Assembly (NCBI GenBank): GCA_958410215.1
Contig: CATYOF010000013.1
Coordinates: forward strand, 1-64,000
Reading direction: 5' to 3'
DNA: 64,000 bases
Source: an uncultured Cryptobacterium sp.
Lineage (GTDB): Bacteria > Actinomycetota > Coriobacteriia > Coriobacteriales > Eggerthellaceae
Both the position numbers and the translations under genes were made by a program. Of the stretch, positions 52,465-61,911 are shown one piece after another. The stretch's first letter is position 1. Every line of letters starts with the position of its first letter. The notes below the pieces were generated by a model. It searched no databases and had not been told where the DNA came from. It was given only the letters and a program-made list of their open reading frames with translations.

Positions 52465-52563
52465 ATGTTTAGTAAAGATCCAAAGTCTTTTGTCTTGTTA
52501 ACGCTCATTGCTCTTATTGTTGTTCTTGCAATTATAGTTGCCACGGGCGGTCAAGGCGCTTAA
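52465..52563 (+). CDS. 32-residue hydrophobic membrane peptide
   Basis: ATG 52465 has AAAGGA six bases upstream. The product (MFSKDPKSF then a membrane helix of about 20 residues, LLTLIALIVVLAIIVATGG) is typical of small membrane proteins. ATG 52450 in the same frame would add five residues but lacks a ribosome-binding site. It ends 24 bases before the TauE/SafE gene, so it probably belongs to the same transcript. Confidence 0.65.
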   Translation: MFSKDPKSFVLLTLIALIVVLAIIVATGGQGA

Positions 52564-52587
52564 ATAGGGTATTGGAATTTCTAGACT

Positions 52588-53367
52588 ATGGATCCAACAG
52601 TTAGCATAGTTACCTTTTTAATTGCGTTGCCTGCCTGCTTTTTAGGTGGGCTTCTTAATGCCATTAGTGGTGGTGGGGGATTCATTACGGTTCCCGCGCT
52701 TCTTTTAGCGGGGTTACCTGCGCATTATGCGCTCAGCACCGATAAAATCCAGTCATTTTTCGGAATGGCTACGGCAAGTTTTCGCTTTATAAAAAACGGC
52801 CTCATTTACTGGAAAGTTATTCTGCCTGCAATTCCTGCAGCGCTTGTGGGATCAGCTTGTGGTACCAGCTTGGTGGTTTTGGTGGATGCCGAGCTGCTTT
52901 CTTGGCTGCTCATGATTATTTTGCCCATCGTGGCATATATCACGCTAAGCAAACATTTCAAGCGAGTCGCTGCCGATAGTGACGATCCCATTACGGTAAA
53001 GCAGCGCATCCTGTGTGTGGTGGCTGCCTTTGTTATTGGCGCTTACGACGGTTTTTATGGACCAGGAAGCGGCACCTTCTTGACCATTGCATTTACGTTT
53101 GCGGCAAGCATGGGAATTATTCGCGCAAACGCTCATTCAAAATTGCTCAACCTTACTACCAGTATTGGCGCCATCATCGTGTTTGCGCTCAATGGTAAAG
53201 TTTTGCTTGTTTTGGCTATAGCCTGCGGAATTGCCAATATGATTGGTGCTTGGTTTGGTGCAGGGCTTGTTATGAAAAAGGGGATCAATATCGCGCGACC
53301 TTGCATCCTTATCGCTCTGGGCTTGCTGGCGGTTAAGCTCATCGGGGAGCAGTTAGGGCTGTTCTGA
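52588..53367 (+). CDS. TauE/SafE family sulfite/small-anion exporter
   Basis: 259 residues with eight or so membrane helices and the family's repeated motifs: FLGGLLNAISGGGGFITVPALLLAG at the N-terminus and AYDGFYGPGSGTFL in the second half. TauE/SafE permeases are linked to the export of sulfite, sulfoacetate or related anions; the substrate cannot be told here. The last 12 codons are the first unit of a tandem repeat that continues after the stop. Confidence 0.88.
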   Translation: MDPTVSIVTFLIALPACFLGGLLNAISGGGGFITVPALLLAGLPAHYALSTDKIQSFFGMATASFRFIKNGLIYWKVILPAIPAALVGSACGTSLVVLVDAELLSWLLMIILPIVAYITLSKHFKRVAADSDDPITVKQRILCVVAAFVIGAYDGFYGPGSGTFLTIAFTFAASMGIIRANAHSKLLNLTTSIGAIIVFALNGKVLLVLAIACGIANMIGAWFGAGLVMKKGINIARPCILIALGLLAVKLIGEQLGLF

Positions 53368-53551
53368 TTGTTAAGCTCATCGGGGAGCAACTGGGGTTCT
53401 TCTAGTGGGATAAGTTTTCGAAGAGTAGTTTGGATCTTCTAGTAGAAAGCTCATTGGGGAACAATTAGGGCTCTTCTAGCGACAAAGTTTTCTAGGAACT
53501 GTAGGATTTCTTGTGTTATAGGCAATCGGGGAACAGCTCGGGCTTTTCTAA
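53332..53551. repeat. Six ~37-bp degenerate tandem repeats after the TauE/SafE gene
   Basis: Units start near 53332, 53370, 53408, 53446, 53482 and 53517, period about 37. The first is coding (VKLIGEQLGLF-stop); the others are non-coding relatives that end in TTCTAG, TTCTAG, TTCTAG, a T-rich variant and TTCTAA. The gap 53368-53598 holds nothing else. It appears to be successive duplication and decay of the gene end. Confidence 0.8.
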
Positions 53552-53598
53552 AATTTCCCAAAAATCCACGATCAAAACACAATTAGGAAAAATTTTTC

Positions 53599-53627
53599 TT
53601 GACTCGCGTATGTGTGCGCAGTATCTT
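53599..53627 (+). promoter_or_regulatory. Promoter of rpoBC
   Basis: TTGACT (53599-53604) and TATCTT (53622-53627) are separated by 17 bases and lie about 55 bases before the rpoB start. This is a normal housekeeping sigma factor arrangement. Confidence 0.65.
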
Positions 53628-53682
53628 TATAACTTGTGTCTTTACACAAATTAGCCGGTTGCAACGAAGGAGGAAATGACTC

Positions 53683-56600
53683 GTGGTTCAGTCTAAAAAC
53701 CCCGATTCCACCAGCCGTTATAGGACCCGCCGGAGCTTCGCAAAGATTCCTGACGTAATGGACGTCCCTAATCTTATTGCAATCCAAACGGAAAGCTTCA
53801 AAAAGTTCGTGGACGAAGGTTTAACCAATGCCTTCAACGACATTAGCCCTATCGAATCAAACACAAAGGATATGTGTGTTGAATTCGGTAAGCACGAATT
53901 CGGCGAGCCTAAGTATAGCGTAGATGAGTGCAAGGAACGTGATGTTTCCTATCAGGCACCTCTCTTTGCTGAAATTCGTTTTATTAATCGTGAGACGGGT
54001 GAGATCAAAGAGCAAGACGTCTTTATGGGCGACTTTCCTTTAATGACGCCACGCGGTACCTTCATTATTAACGGTACTGAACGTGTCGTGGTATCTCAGC
54101 TTGTTCGTTCCCCAGGTGTGTACTTCTCATCTGAGCGCGACAAGACGTCTGACAAAACCATTTACAACGCAAAGGTCATTCCTTCGCGTGGTGCATGGCT
54201 TGAATTTGAAACCGACAAGCGCGACGTACTTTCCGTACGCATCGACCGTAAGCGTAAGCAGCCTGCTACGCTGCTTTTGCGCGCACTGGGCATTGCAGAA
54301 ACCCGCGAAGAGATCATCGAACTTCTGGGCGATTCTGAAATGGTAATCCGCACGCTTGATCGCGACCCTGCCACCACCAAGGAAGAATCCTTGATCGAGC
54401 TCTACCGCCGTTTCCGTCCCGGTGAGCCTCCTACGATCGATTCTGCTCGTACGCTGCTTGATGGCTTGTTCTTCAATCCACAGCGCTACGACTTGGCAAA
54501 GGTTGGTCGTTACAAGATTAACAAGAAGCTTGGTTTCGATCCTGAAAACGATCATTCCACGCTTACCCAGGAAGACATTATTGAAACTATGCGCTACATC
54601 GTAGCGTTGCATGATGGCGAAGAAGGTTACCAGACCGACGATATTGACCACTTTGGCAATCGTCGTATCCGCACCGTAGGCGAATTGATTCAGAATCAGT
54701 TCCGCATCGGTTTGTCTCGTATGGAGCGTGTGGTGCGCGAACGTATGAGCATGCAGGAGCCAGACGATATTACGCCACAGAGCTTGGTAAACATTCGTCC
54801 TATCGTTGCTGCTATTAAAGAATTCTTCAGTTCTTCGCAGCTGTCCCAGTTCATGGACCAGTCCAACATTGCTGCAGGCGTTACGCATAAGCGCCGTCTG
54901 TCCGCTTTGGGCCCTGGTGGTTTGTCTCGTGAACGCGCAGGCTTCGAAGTTCGCGACGTTCATACTTCTCACTATGGTCGTATGTGCCCCATTGAGACCC
55001 CTGAAGGTCCTAACATTGGTCTTATTGGTTCGCTTGCAACCTATGCACGCGTAAATCCCTACGGCTTTATTGAAACCCCTTATCGTCGCGTGATCGACGG
55101 CAAGGTAACCGACGATGTTGACTACCTCACTGCAGACGAGGAAGAAAAGTACACCATCGCTCAGGCTAACGAAACCTTCAATCCTGATACGCGTGAATTT
55201 GGTCACTTCGAAAATGGCGAATTCGTTAAAGCAAGCCGTGTTCTGTGCCGTACGAAGGACTCTCAGGGTAACTTCGGCGAAGCAGCGGACATGCCTGTTG
55301 AAACCGTAAACTACATGGACGTTTCGCCTCGTCAGATGACCTCTGTTGCAACGTCTCTTATTCCGTTCCTTGAACACGACGACGCAAACCGTGCACTCAT
55401 GGGCTCTAACATGCAGCGCCAGGCAGTGCCTCTGCTTCGTCCCAATGCACCACTTGTTGGTACAGGCATCGAGCATCGCATCGCCGTTGACTCCGGTGAA
55501 GTTTTGGTTGCTCAAAACGCTGGTGTGGTTGACTACGTTGACGGTCAGACCATCATCATCGAACGCGAAGATGGCGAATACGACGAATACCTTATTCCTA
55601 AGTTCCAGCGCTCCAACCAGTCCGGTTGCATGAACCACAAGCCGCTGGTTCGCAAGGGTGATCAGGTATTCAAGGGCGATGTTTTGGCTGATGGTCCTTC
55701 ATGCGACAAGGCTGAACTTTCCCTGGGTCAGAACCTTATGGTTGCTTACATGCCATGGGAAGGCTACAACTACGAGGACGCTATTATCGTGTCCGAGCGC
55801 GTTGTGGCAGAAGACCTTCTGACTTCTATTCATATTGCTGAATACGAAATTGATGCACGTGATACCAAGCTTGGTCCAGAAGAAATCACCCGTGAAATTC
55901 CAAACATTTCCGAAGATATGATTTCCGACTTGGACGCCGATGGCATTATTCGCGTGGGCGCTGAAGTATTTCCTGGCGATGTTCTGGTAGGTAAGGTTAC
56001 CCCTAAGGGCGAAACCGAACTTACCGCAGAAGAGCGTTTGCTCCGTGCAATCTTCGGTGAAAAGGCACGCGAAGTTCGCGATACCTCTTTGAAGGTTCCT
56101 CATGGTGCAGGTGGCCGCGTAATTAACGTGGTTCGTTCTTCCCGTGCAAACGGTGACGAACTGGCACCAGGTGTTAACGAACTGGTTCGTGTATTCGTTG
56201 CTCAAAAGCGTAAGATTCAGCAGGGCGACAAGCTTTCTGGTCGTCATGGTAACAAGGGTGTTATTTCCCGCGTTTTGCCTGTTGAGGATATGCCTTACTT
56301 GGCAGACGGTACGCCAATCGATGTTATTTTGAACCCACTGGGTGTACCTTCTCGTATGAATGTTGGTCAGTTGCTTGAAAACCACCTTGGTTGGGCAGCT
56401 TTGTGGGGCTGGTCCGACGAGGAAGACTCCGACGAAATTGTAGAAGGTCCCATCCATGTAGCAACGCCGGTGTTCGACGGTGCTACCGAAGAAGAAATTT
56501 CGGATGTAATCCTGAAAGCTAACCGCAACCTGGTGAACATCAATAAGAAGAAGTATGGTGAACATTTCCGCATGGATATGATTCCTCAGCTTTCTGCTAC

Positions 56601-57207
56601 TGGTAAGACCTGGCTCTATGATGGCCGCACGGGCGAACGCTTCCGTGAACCTATCACTTGTGGTCAGACTTACATCCTGAAACTGGGTCACTTGGTTGAC
56701 GACAAGATTCATGCCCGTTCGACTGGTCCTTACAGCCTTATTACTCAGCAGCCTCTGGGTGGTAAAGCTCAGTTCGGTGGCCAGCGCTTCGGCGAAATGG
56801 AAGTTTGGGCGCTGTATTCCTACGGTGCATCAAACGTTCTCCAGGAAATTTTGACCATCAAGTCCGACGATACCTCTGGTCGTGTTAAGGCTTACGAGGC
56901 AATTGTTAAGGGCGAGTCCATCCCTGCACCTGAGGTTCCTGAATCCTTCAAGGTTCTTATTAAGGAAATGCGCTCTTTGTGCTTGAACGTTGAATTGGAA
57001 GGTCATCAGCACCAGACCATCGACGTTACCCATGAGCCTGAAGAGGAAGCACCTGAAATGTTGGGCACCGCACGCGAAGCGTCCGAAAAGCCCATGACTG
57101 AAGACGATCTGTTGGGCTCCATCACCGCTGAACTGGGCGATTTGATGGGCGGCACCTCGGAAAAGGATTCAACAAACGACCTTATCGGTAAGGGAGAGGA
57201 GATGTAA
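53683..57207 (+). CDS. rpoB: DNA-directed RNA polymerase beta subunit
   Basis: 1174 residues from GTG 53683, 9 bases after AAGGAGG. Recognisable parts: RRSFAKIPDVMDVPNLIAIQ at the start, the rifampicin-region segment LSQFMDQSNIAAGVTHKRRLSALGPGGLSRERAGFEVRDVH, and the C-terminal PLGGKAQFGGQRFGEMEVWALYSYGA. It forms the catalytic core of RNA polymerase. rpoC begins directly after its stop codon. Codon use is strongly biased, as expected for a highly expressed gene. The TTC-rich flanks hold the TauE repeats. Confidence 0.99.
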   Translation: MVQSKNPDSTSRYRTRRSFAKIPDVMDVPNLIAIQTESFKKFVDEGLTNAFNDISPIESNTKDMCVEFGKHEFGEPKYSVDECKERDVSYQAPLFAEIRFINRETGEIKEQDVFMGDFPLMTPRGTFIINGTERVVVSQLVRSPGVYFSSERDKTSDKTIYNAKVIPSRGAWLEFETDKRDVLSVRIDRKRKQPATLLLRALGIAETREEIIELLGDSEMVIRTLDRDPATTKEESLIELYRRFRPGEPPTIDSARTLLDGLFFNPQRYDLAKVGRYKINKKLGFDPENDHSTLTQEDIIETMRYIVALHDGEEGYQTDDIDHFGNRRIRTVGELIQNQFRIGLSRMERVVRERMSMQEPDDITPQSLVNIRPIVAAIKEFFSSSQLSQFMDQSNIAAGVTHKRRLSALGPGGLSRERAGFEVRDVHTSHYGRMCPIETPEGPNIGLIGSLATYARVNPYGFIETPYRRVIDGKVTDDVDYLTADEEEKYTIAQANETFNPDTREFGHFENGEFVKASRVLCRTKDSQGNFGEAADMPVETVNYMDVSPRQMTSVATSLIPFLEHDDANRALMGSNMQRQAVPLLRPNAPLVGTGIEHRIAVDSGEVLVAQNAGVVDYVDGQTIIIEREDGEYDEYLIPKFQRSNQSGCMNHKPLVRKGDQVFKGDVLADGPSCDKAELSLGQNLMVAYMPWEGYNYEDAIIVSERVVAEDLLTSIHIAEYEIDARDTKLGPEEITREIPNISEDMISDLDADGIIRVGAEVFPGDVLVGKVTPKGETELTAEERLLRAIFGEKAREVRDTSLKVPHGAGGRVINVVRSSRANGDELAPGVNELVRVFVAQKRKIQQGDKLSGRHGNKGVISRVLPVEDMPYLADGTPIDVILNPLGVPSRMNVGQLLENHLGWAALWGWSDEEDSDEIVEGPIHVATPVFDGATEEEISDVILKANRNLVNINKKKYGEHFRMDMIPQLSATGKTWLYDGRTGERFREPITCGQTYILKLGHLVDDKIHARSTGPYSLITQQPLGGKAQFGGQRFGEMEVWALYSYGASNVLQEILTIKSDDTSGRVKAYEAIVKGESIPAPEVPESFKVLIKEMRSLCLNVELEGHQHQTIDVTHEPEEEAPEMLGTAREASEKPMTEDDLLGSITAELGDLMGGTSEKDSTNDLIGKGEEM

Positions 57208-60200
57208 ATGAGCGAATTTGATGTAAACAACTTTGACGCTATCCGTATCTCTCTTGCGAGCGCGGAGGATATCCGTGGTTGGTCTCGTGGCGAGGTCAAG
57301 AAGCCTGAAACTATTAATTATCGTACCTTGAAGCCTGAAAAGGACGGCTTGTTCTGCGAAAAGATTTTCGGCCCTACGAAGGACTGGGAGTGCGCTTGCG
57401 GTAAGTACAAGCGCATCCGCTTCAAGGGCATTGTGTGCGAACGCTGCGGTGTTGAGGTAACCCGCTCCAAGGTTCGTCGTGAGCGCATGGGCCATATCGA
57501 ACTTGCAGCACCAGTAAGCCATATTTGGTACTTCAAGGGTTCACCTTCCCGTTTGGGCTACCTGTTGGACATTCCTCCTAAGGAGCTTGAAAAGGTACTG
57601 TATTTCGCTTCTTCCATCATTACGTCGGTAGACAAGGAAGCGCGCGAAGAAGACGTTGAGGAACTTCGCGATGAACTTTCTGCAGACTTGGAAGAATTGG
57701 ATGCAGAACGCGATCGCCTTATTGAGGCTACGCGTCGTCTGTCTGTTGACTACGTTCCTGAAGAGGACGAATTCGTTGACGATATTGACGAAGACGAGCG
57801 CATGACCCCTGAAGAGGTTGAAGAAGAAATTGCCGATATTTACGAAGAGTTCAACGAGCGCAAAGCACTGCGCAGTGAAGCTCTTGAGGCATTTTTGAAG
57901 ATCGAACCAAAGCAGTTGGTATCCGATGAAGCACTGTATCGCGAAATGCGCCTGAACTATTCTGATTACTTCAAGGGTGGCATGGGCGCTGAAGCTATCC
58001 GCGATCTGCTTGATGCAATTGATCTGGAAGCTACTGCTGAAGAGCTTCGTGAAGTCGTAGCAACGGGCAAGGGTCAGAAGCGCACCAAGGCTATCAAGCG
58101 CTTGAAGGTTGTTGATGCATTCTTGCATTCTTCCAACAAGCCAAGCGACATGATCCTGGACGTAATTCCGGTAATTCCACCCGATCTGCGTCCTATGGTT
58201 CAGTTGGATGGCGGCCGTTTCGCAACGTCTGACTTGAACGATTTGTATCGTCGTGTAATTAACCGCAATAACCGTTTGAAGCGCCTTTTGGATCTTGGTG
58301 CACCTGAGATCATCGTTAACAACGAAAAACGTATGCTGCAAGAAGCAGTAGACTCGTTGTTCGACAATGGTCGTCGTGGTCGTCCGGTAACGGGTCCTGG
58401 CAATCGTCCTCTGAAGTCACTTTCCGATATGTTGAAGGGCAAGCAGGGTCGTTTCCGTCAGAACTTGCTGGGTAAGCGCGTTGACTATTCTGGTCGTTCC
58501 GTAATCGTTGTTGGTCCTACCTTGAAGCTTCACCAGTGCGGTTTGCCTTCTCAGATGGCACTCGAACTGTTCAAGCCATTCGTAATGAAGCGCTTGGTAG
58601 AACTTGAATATGCCGCTAACATTAAGGCGGCAAAGCGTGCGGTAGATCGTGGCGCAAGCTATGTATGGGACGTTTTGGACCAGGTAATTACCGAACATCC
58701 TGTTCTTCTGAACCGCGCTCCTACCTTGCACCGTTTGGGTATTCAGGCATTCGAGCCAGTTCTGGTAGAAGGCAAAGCTATTAAGCTGCATCCTTTGGTA
58801 TGTACCGCATTTAACGCTGACTTCGACGGTGACCAGATGGCTGTTCATGTGCCACTGGGCAACGAAGCTCAGGCTGAAGCACGTGTACTGATGCTTTCTG
58901 CAAACAACATCAAGTCACCTGCTCATGGTCGTCCGCTGACCGTACCTACGCAGGACATGATTATCGGTCTGTACTATCTGACTGCTGCTCGTGATGGCTT
59001 CCCGGGTGAGGGTCGTGCATTCATCGACTTCAACGACGCTATGAATGCTTATGACGCTCGTGCCGATCTTGACTTGCAGGCTAAGATTTGGGTTCGTTTG
59101 ACCAAGGACACCATTGTTGCCACTTCGTTTGACAACATGGTTGAACACAAGAAGGGTGAACGCATCGAAACTACTATCGGTCGTATTACCTTCAATGCGG
59201 TATTGCCAGACGATTACCCTTATCTGAACTTCGAAATGAATAAGAGCGAGATCAGCCATTTGGTCGAGGATTGCTGCAACCGCTACACCACCTCCGAGAT
59301 GGAACCCATCCTGGACGGCTTGAAGAGCGCTGGCTTCCACTATGCAACCCGTGCTGGTCTTACCGTTTCTGTTTACGACGCTACGATTCCTCCCGAGAAG
59401 GGCGATATCTTGGCAGTGGCAGACGAAAAGGTTGCTGCTATCGACGAAGACTACGAAATGGGTCTTATGTCTGATGAAGAGCGTCATAAGCAGGTAGTTG
59501 ACATTTGGAATGCCGCCAATGAAGAAGTTGGCGATGCAATGGCTGCGAACTTCGACAAGTTCAATCCTATCTACATGATGGCATTCTCTGGTGCTCGAGG
59601 TAACATCAAGCAGATTCGTCAGCTTGCTGGTATGCGTGGCCTTATGTCTGACCCTAAGGGCGAAATTATTGACCGTCCTATTAAGGCAAACTTCCGCGAG
59701 GGCCTTTCCGTATTGGAATACTTTATTTCAACGCACGGTGCTCGTAAGGGTCTGGCTGACACTGCATTGCGTACAGCTGACTCCGGTTACCTTACCCGTC
59801 GTCTGGTTGATGTTGCTCAGGACGTTATTATTCGCGAGCTTGATTGCGGCACTACCGATGGTGTTGAATGCGCACTCATGAACGCCAAGGGCGAAATTGA
59901 CGATTCTTTGGTAGGTCGTTGCTTGGCAGAGCCTGCTGTAAGCGAAGAAACCGGCGAAGTGTTGATGGAGGCTGGCGAATATCCTTCCTCCGTTGCTGAA
60001 CTTCAGCGTCTCTATGATGCGGGTGTTCGCAAGATTAAGCACCGCGCAGTTATGACCTGCCATGCTGAACACGGCATCTGTCAGAAGTGCTACGGTTGGG
60101 ACTTGGCAACGTCTCGTCCGGTAAACATTGGTACGGCAGCTGGTATTATTGCAGCTCAATCCATTGGTGAACCAGGCACCCAGTTAACCATGCGTACGTT

Positions 60201-61602
60201 CCACTCCGGCGGTGTTGCAGGTGAAGACATTACGCACGGTCTGCCTCGTGTAACCGAGCTCTTTGAAGCACGTAAGCCTAAGGGTCAGGCTGTTTTGGCG
60301 GAAATTGCTGGCACCTTACAGATTGTGGGTGACAAGAACAGCAAGACGTTGACCATCCATGACCAGGAAGGCAACATTCGCGAATACGTGGTTTCGGCTC
60401 GTGCTCAAATGTTCCCCGGTGTTACCGATGGCTGCGAAGTTGAAGTTGGTCAGCAGTTAACCAAGGGTTCTGTTAACCCACACGATTTGCTGCGTTTGAC
60501 CGATCCAAACACTACGCTTCGTTACATCGTTAACCAGGTACAGGATGTATACGTATCCCAGGGTGTAGATATTAACGACAAGCACATCGAAGTTATTGCT
60601 CGTCAGATGCTTCGTAAGGTTGCCGTTATTGATCCGGGCGATTCCGATTACTTGCCAGGACGCCAGGTTAACCGTTTCGAGTTCGAAAAGGTTGCAAACG
60701 ATCTGGTACTGGAAGGCAAGAATCCTCCTGTGGGCCAGCCTTTGCTCTTGGGTATTACTAAGGCTTCCTTGGCAACCGATTCGTTCTTGTCCGCAGCATC
60801 CTTCCAGGAAACCACCAAGGTTCTGACCGACGCTGCAATTGAGGGCAAGGTTGATACGCTCCAGGGTCTGAAGGAAAACGTTATTATTGGTAAGCCTATT
60901 CCTGCTGGTACCGGCCTTAAGCGCTACCACGATGTGGGTCTTACCTACAAGGGCGTTCCTGTGGATAAGATGGACGGCGATCGTCTGCCTGATTCTGCTC
61001 CTGAAGCATTGCGCGAGATTGAAGACTTGCTGCCTCAGCCTCAGGATTGGTCTTTGGATGAAGGTTACCTGGGTTCTGGTTCCGATTACGCCAGCTACTT
61101 TGCTTCTATCGCAGGTGGCTATCGCAACAGTAACCTTTCCGATGAGGATGCTCGTCTCTACATTTATGATGACTTGGGCGTTTCTCAGCGTTGGGCTAAC
61201 AAGTTCTCCGAGGCTGGCATTGAAACCGTTGCTGACTTGGTAGGTCACACCGAAGATGAGCTTTTGCGCATCGAAGGCATTGGCACCAAGGCCATTGAGG
61301 AATTGAAGGCTGGTCTTGAAGCACATGGTTTGTCTCATGTGATTGAGGACGACTTAACCGCTTCTCGCGATGATATGAGCCAGCTGCTCGATATGGTGTT
61401 CTCGCCCGATGACACCGTTTTGATTGGCGGCGATCATCCTGCGACTTTCAACACCGAAGGTGAAGACATGTTGGGTGAAGCTCTTCCTCCACGTTCTTAC
61501 CAGCGTAACTTGGAAGAACTTGATGCGCTGTTAGGTTCAACGGATCTGGGCTTTAACCTGACTAGCTCTGAAGATGAAACGGCTTCAAATAACGAAGAGT
61601 AA
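57208..61602 (+). CDS. rpoC: DNA-directed RNA polymerase beta' subunit
   Basis: 1464 residues. N-terminal zinc site CACGKYKRIRFKGIVCERCG, the catalytic loop NADFDGDQMAVH with its three aspartates, the second zinc site CHAEHGICQKC, and the trigger-loop region GEPGTQLTMRTFHSGG. Two insertions compared with short forms: an acidic coiled stretch near residues 130-235 (Glu-Asp-rich) and a C-terminal helix-hairpin-helix-like element (LLRIEGIGTKAIEELKAGLEAHG near 1360). ATG 57208 follows the rpoB stop directly. It completes the RNA polymerase core. Confidence 0.99.
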   Translation: MSEFDVNNFDAIRISLASAEDIRGWSRGEVKKPETINYRTLKPEKDGLFCEKIFGPTKDWECACGKYKRIRFKGIVCERCGVEVTRSKVRRERMGHIELAAPVSHIWYFKGSPSRLGYLLDIPPKELEKVLYFASSIITSVDKEAREEDVEELRDELSADLEELDAERDRLIEATRRLSVDYVPEEDEFVDDIDEDERMTPEEVEEEIADIYEEFNERKALRSEALEAFLKIEPKQLVSDEALYREMRLNYSDYFKGGMGAEAIRDLLDAIDLEATAEELREVVATGKGQKRTKAIKRLKVVDAFLHSSNKPSDMILDVIPVIPPDLRPMVQLDGGRFATSDLNDLYRRVINRNNRLKRLLDLGAPEIIVNNEKRMLQEAVDSLFDNGRRGRPVTGPGNRPLKSLSDMLKGKQGRFRQNLLGKRVDYSGRSVIVVGPTLKLHQCGLPSQMALELFKPFVMKRLVELEYAANIKAAKRAVDRGASYVWDVLDQVITEHPVLLNRAPTLHRLGIQAFEPVLVEGKAIKLHPLVCTAFNADFDGDQMAVHVPLGNEAQAEARVLMLSANNIKSPAHGRPLTVPTQDMIIGLYYLTAARDGFPGEGRAFIDFNDAMNAYDARADLDLQAKIWVRLTKDTIVATSFDNMVEHKKGERIETTIGRITFNAVLPDDYPYLNFEMNKSEISHLVEDCCNRYTTSEMEPILDGLKSAGFHYATRAGLTVSVYDATIPPEKGDILAVADEKVAAIDEDYEMGLMSDEERHKQVVDIWNAANEEVGDAMAANFDKFNPIYMMAFSGARGNIKQIRQLAGMRGLMSDPKGEIIDRPIKANFREGLSVLEYFISTHGARKGLADTALRTADSGYLTRRLVDVAQDVIIRELDCGTTDGVECALMNAKGEIDDSLVGRCLAEPAVSEETGEVLMEAGEYPSSVAELQRLYDAGVRKIKHRAVMTCHAEHGICQKCYGWDLATSRPVNIGTAAGIIAAQSIGEPGTQLTMRTFHSGGVAGEDITHGLPRVTELFEARKPKGQAVLAEIAGTLQIVGDKNSKTLTIHDQEGNIREYVVSARAQMFPGVTDGCEVEVGQQLTKGSVNPHDLLRLTDPNTTLRYIVNQVQDVYVSQGVDINDKHIEVIARQMLRKVAVIDPGDSDYLPGRQVNRFEFEKVANDLVLEGKNPPVGQPLLLGITKASLATDSFLSAASFQETTKVLTDAAIEGKVDTLQGLKENVIIGKPIPAGTGLKRYHDVGLTYKGVPVDKMDGDRLPDSAPEALREIEDLLPQPQDWSLDEGYLGSGSDYASYFASIAGGYRNSNLSDEDARLYIYDDLGVSQRWANKFSEAGIETVADLVGHTEDELLRIEGIGTKAIEELKAGLEAHGLSHVIEDDLTASRDDMSQLLDMVFSPDDTVLIGGDHPATFNTEGEDMLGEALPPRSYQRNLEELDALLGSTDLGFNLTSSEDETASNNEE

Positions 61603-61622
61603 CGTCAACAATACGCGCCAAT

Positions 61623-61645
61623 AGCAAGCAAGATTTTTGCTTGCT
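61623..61645 (+). terminator. First hairpin after rpoC
   Basis: AGCAAGCAA (61623-61631) pairs with TTGCTTGCT (61637-61645) around GATTT. It lacks a downstream T-run but precedes the true terminator. Confidence 0.5.
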
Positions 61646-61671
61646 TGACGGGCGGAGCTAAGTAATAAATA

Positions 61672-61706
61672 AAGCGGTCATGGGAATATCTCGTGGCCGC
61701 TTTTGT
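61672..61706 (+). terminator. Intrinsic terminator of rpoBC
   Basis: 61672-61682 pairs with 61692-61702 over 11 pairs (two G-U) and is followed by TTTTGTT. It ends the rpoBC transcript. The rest of the gap to 61911 is non-coding. Confidence 0.8.
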
Positions 61707-61911
61707 TATGTATGGCTTATGGCTTTCCTTTTGATGGCGCTCAGGGATAGGTTTTATATCACGCTCCGCTTCGCACTGAATCGCTTTTAAAGAAATCCTC
61801 TCACTTTCGGGGTTTTACTGCAGGGTGGGTCCACATTTTTCAAGAAAGTGACCCTTTGTATAATGGTTGCTAATAAAATGCTTGAGTGGGATATTACGAA
61901 AAGGAACAGTA

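Noticed and set aside
54127..55638. Long reverse-strand reading frame opposite rpoB (503 residues)
   Set aside because: It is a mirror of the strongly biased codon use of rpoB: composition is not protein-like, no ribosome-binding site, and rpoB is certain.
60457..61338. Reverse-strand reading frame opposite rpoC
   Set aside because: Same reason as for rpoB; it has no family resemblance and lies in a highly expressed gene.
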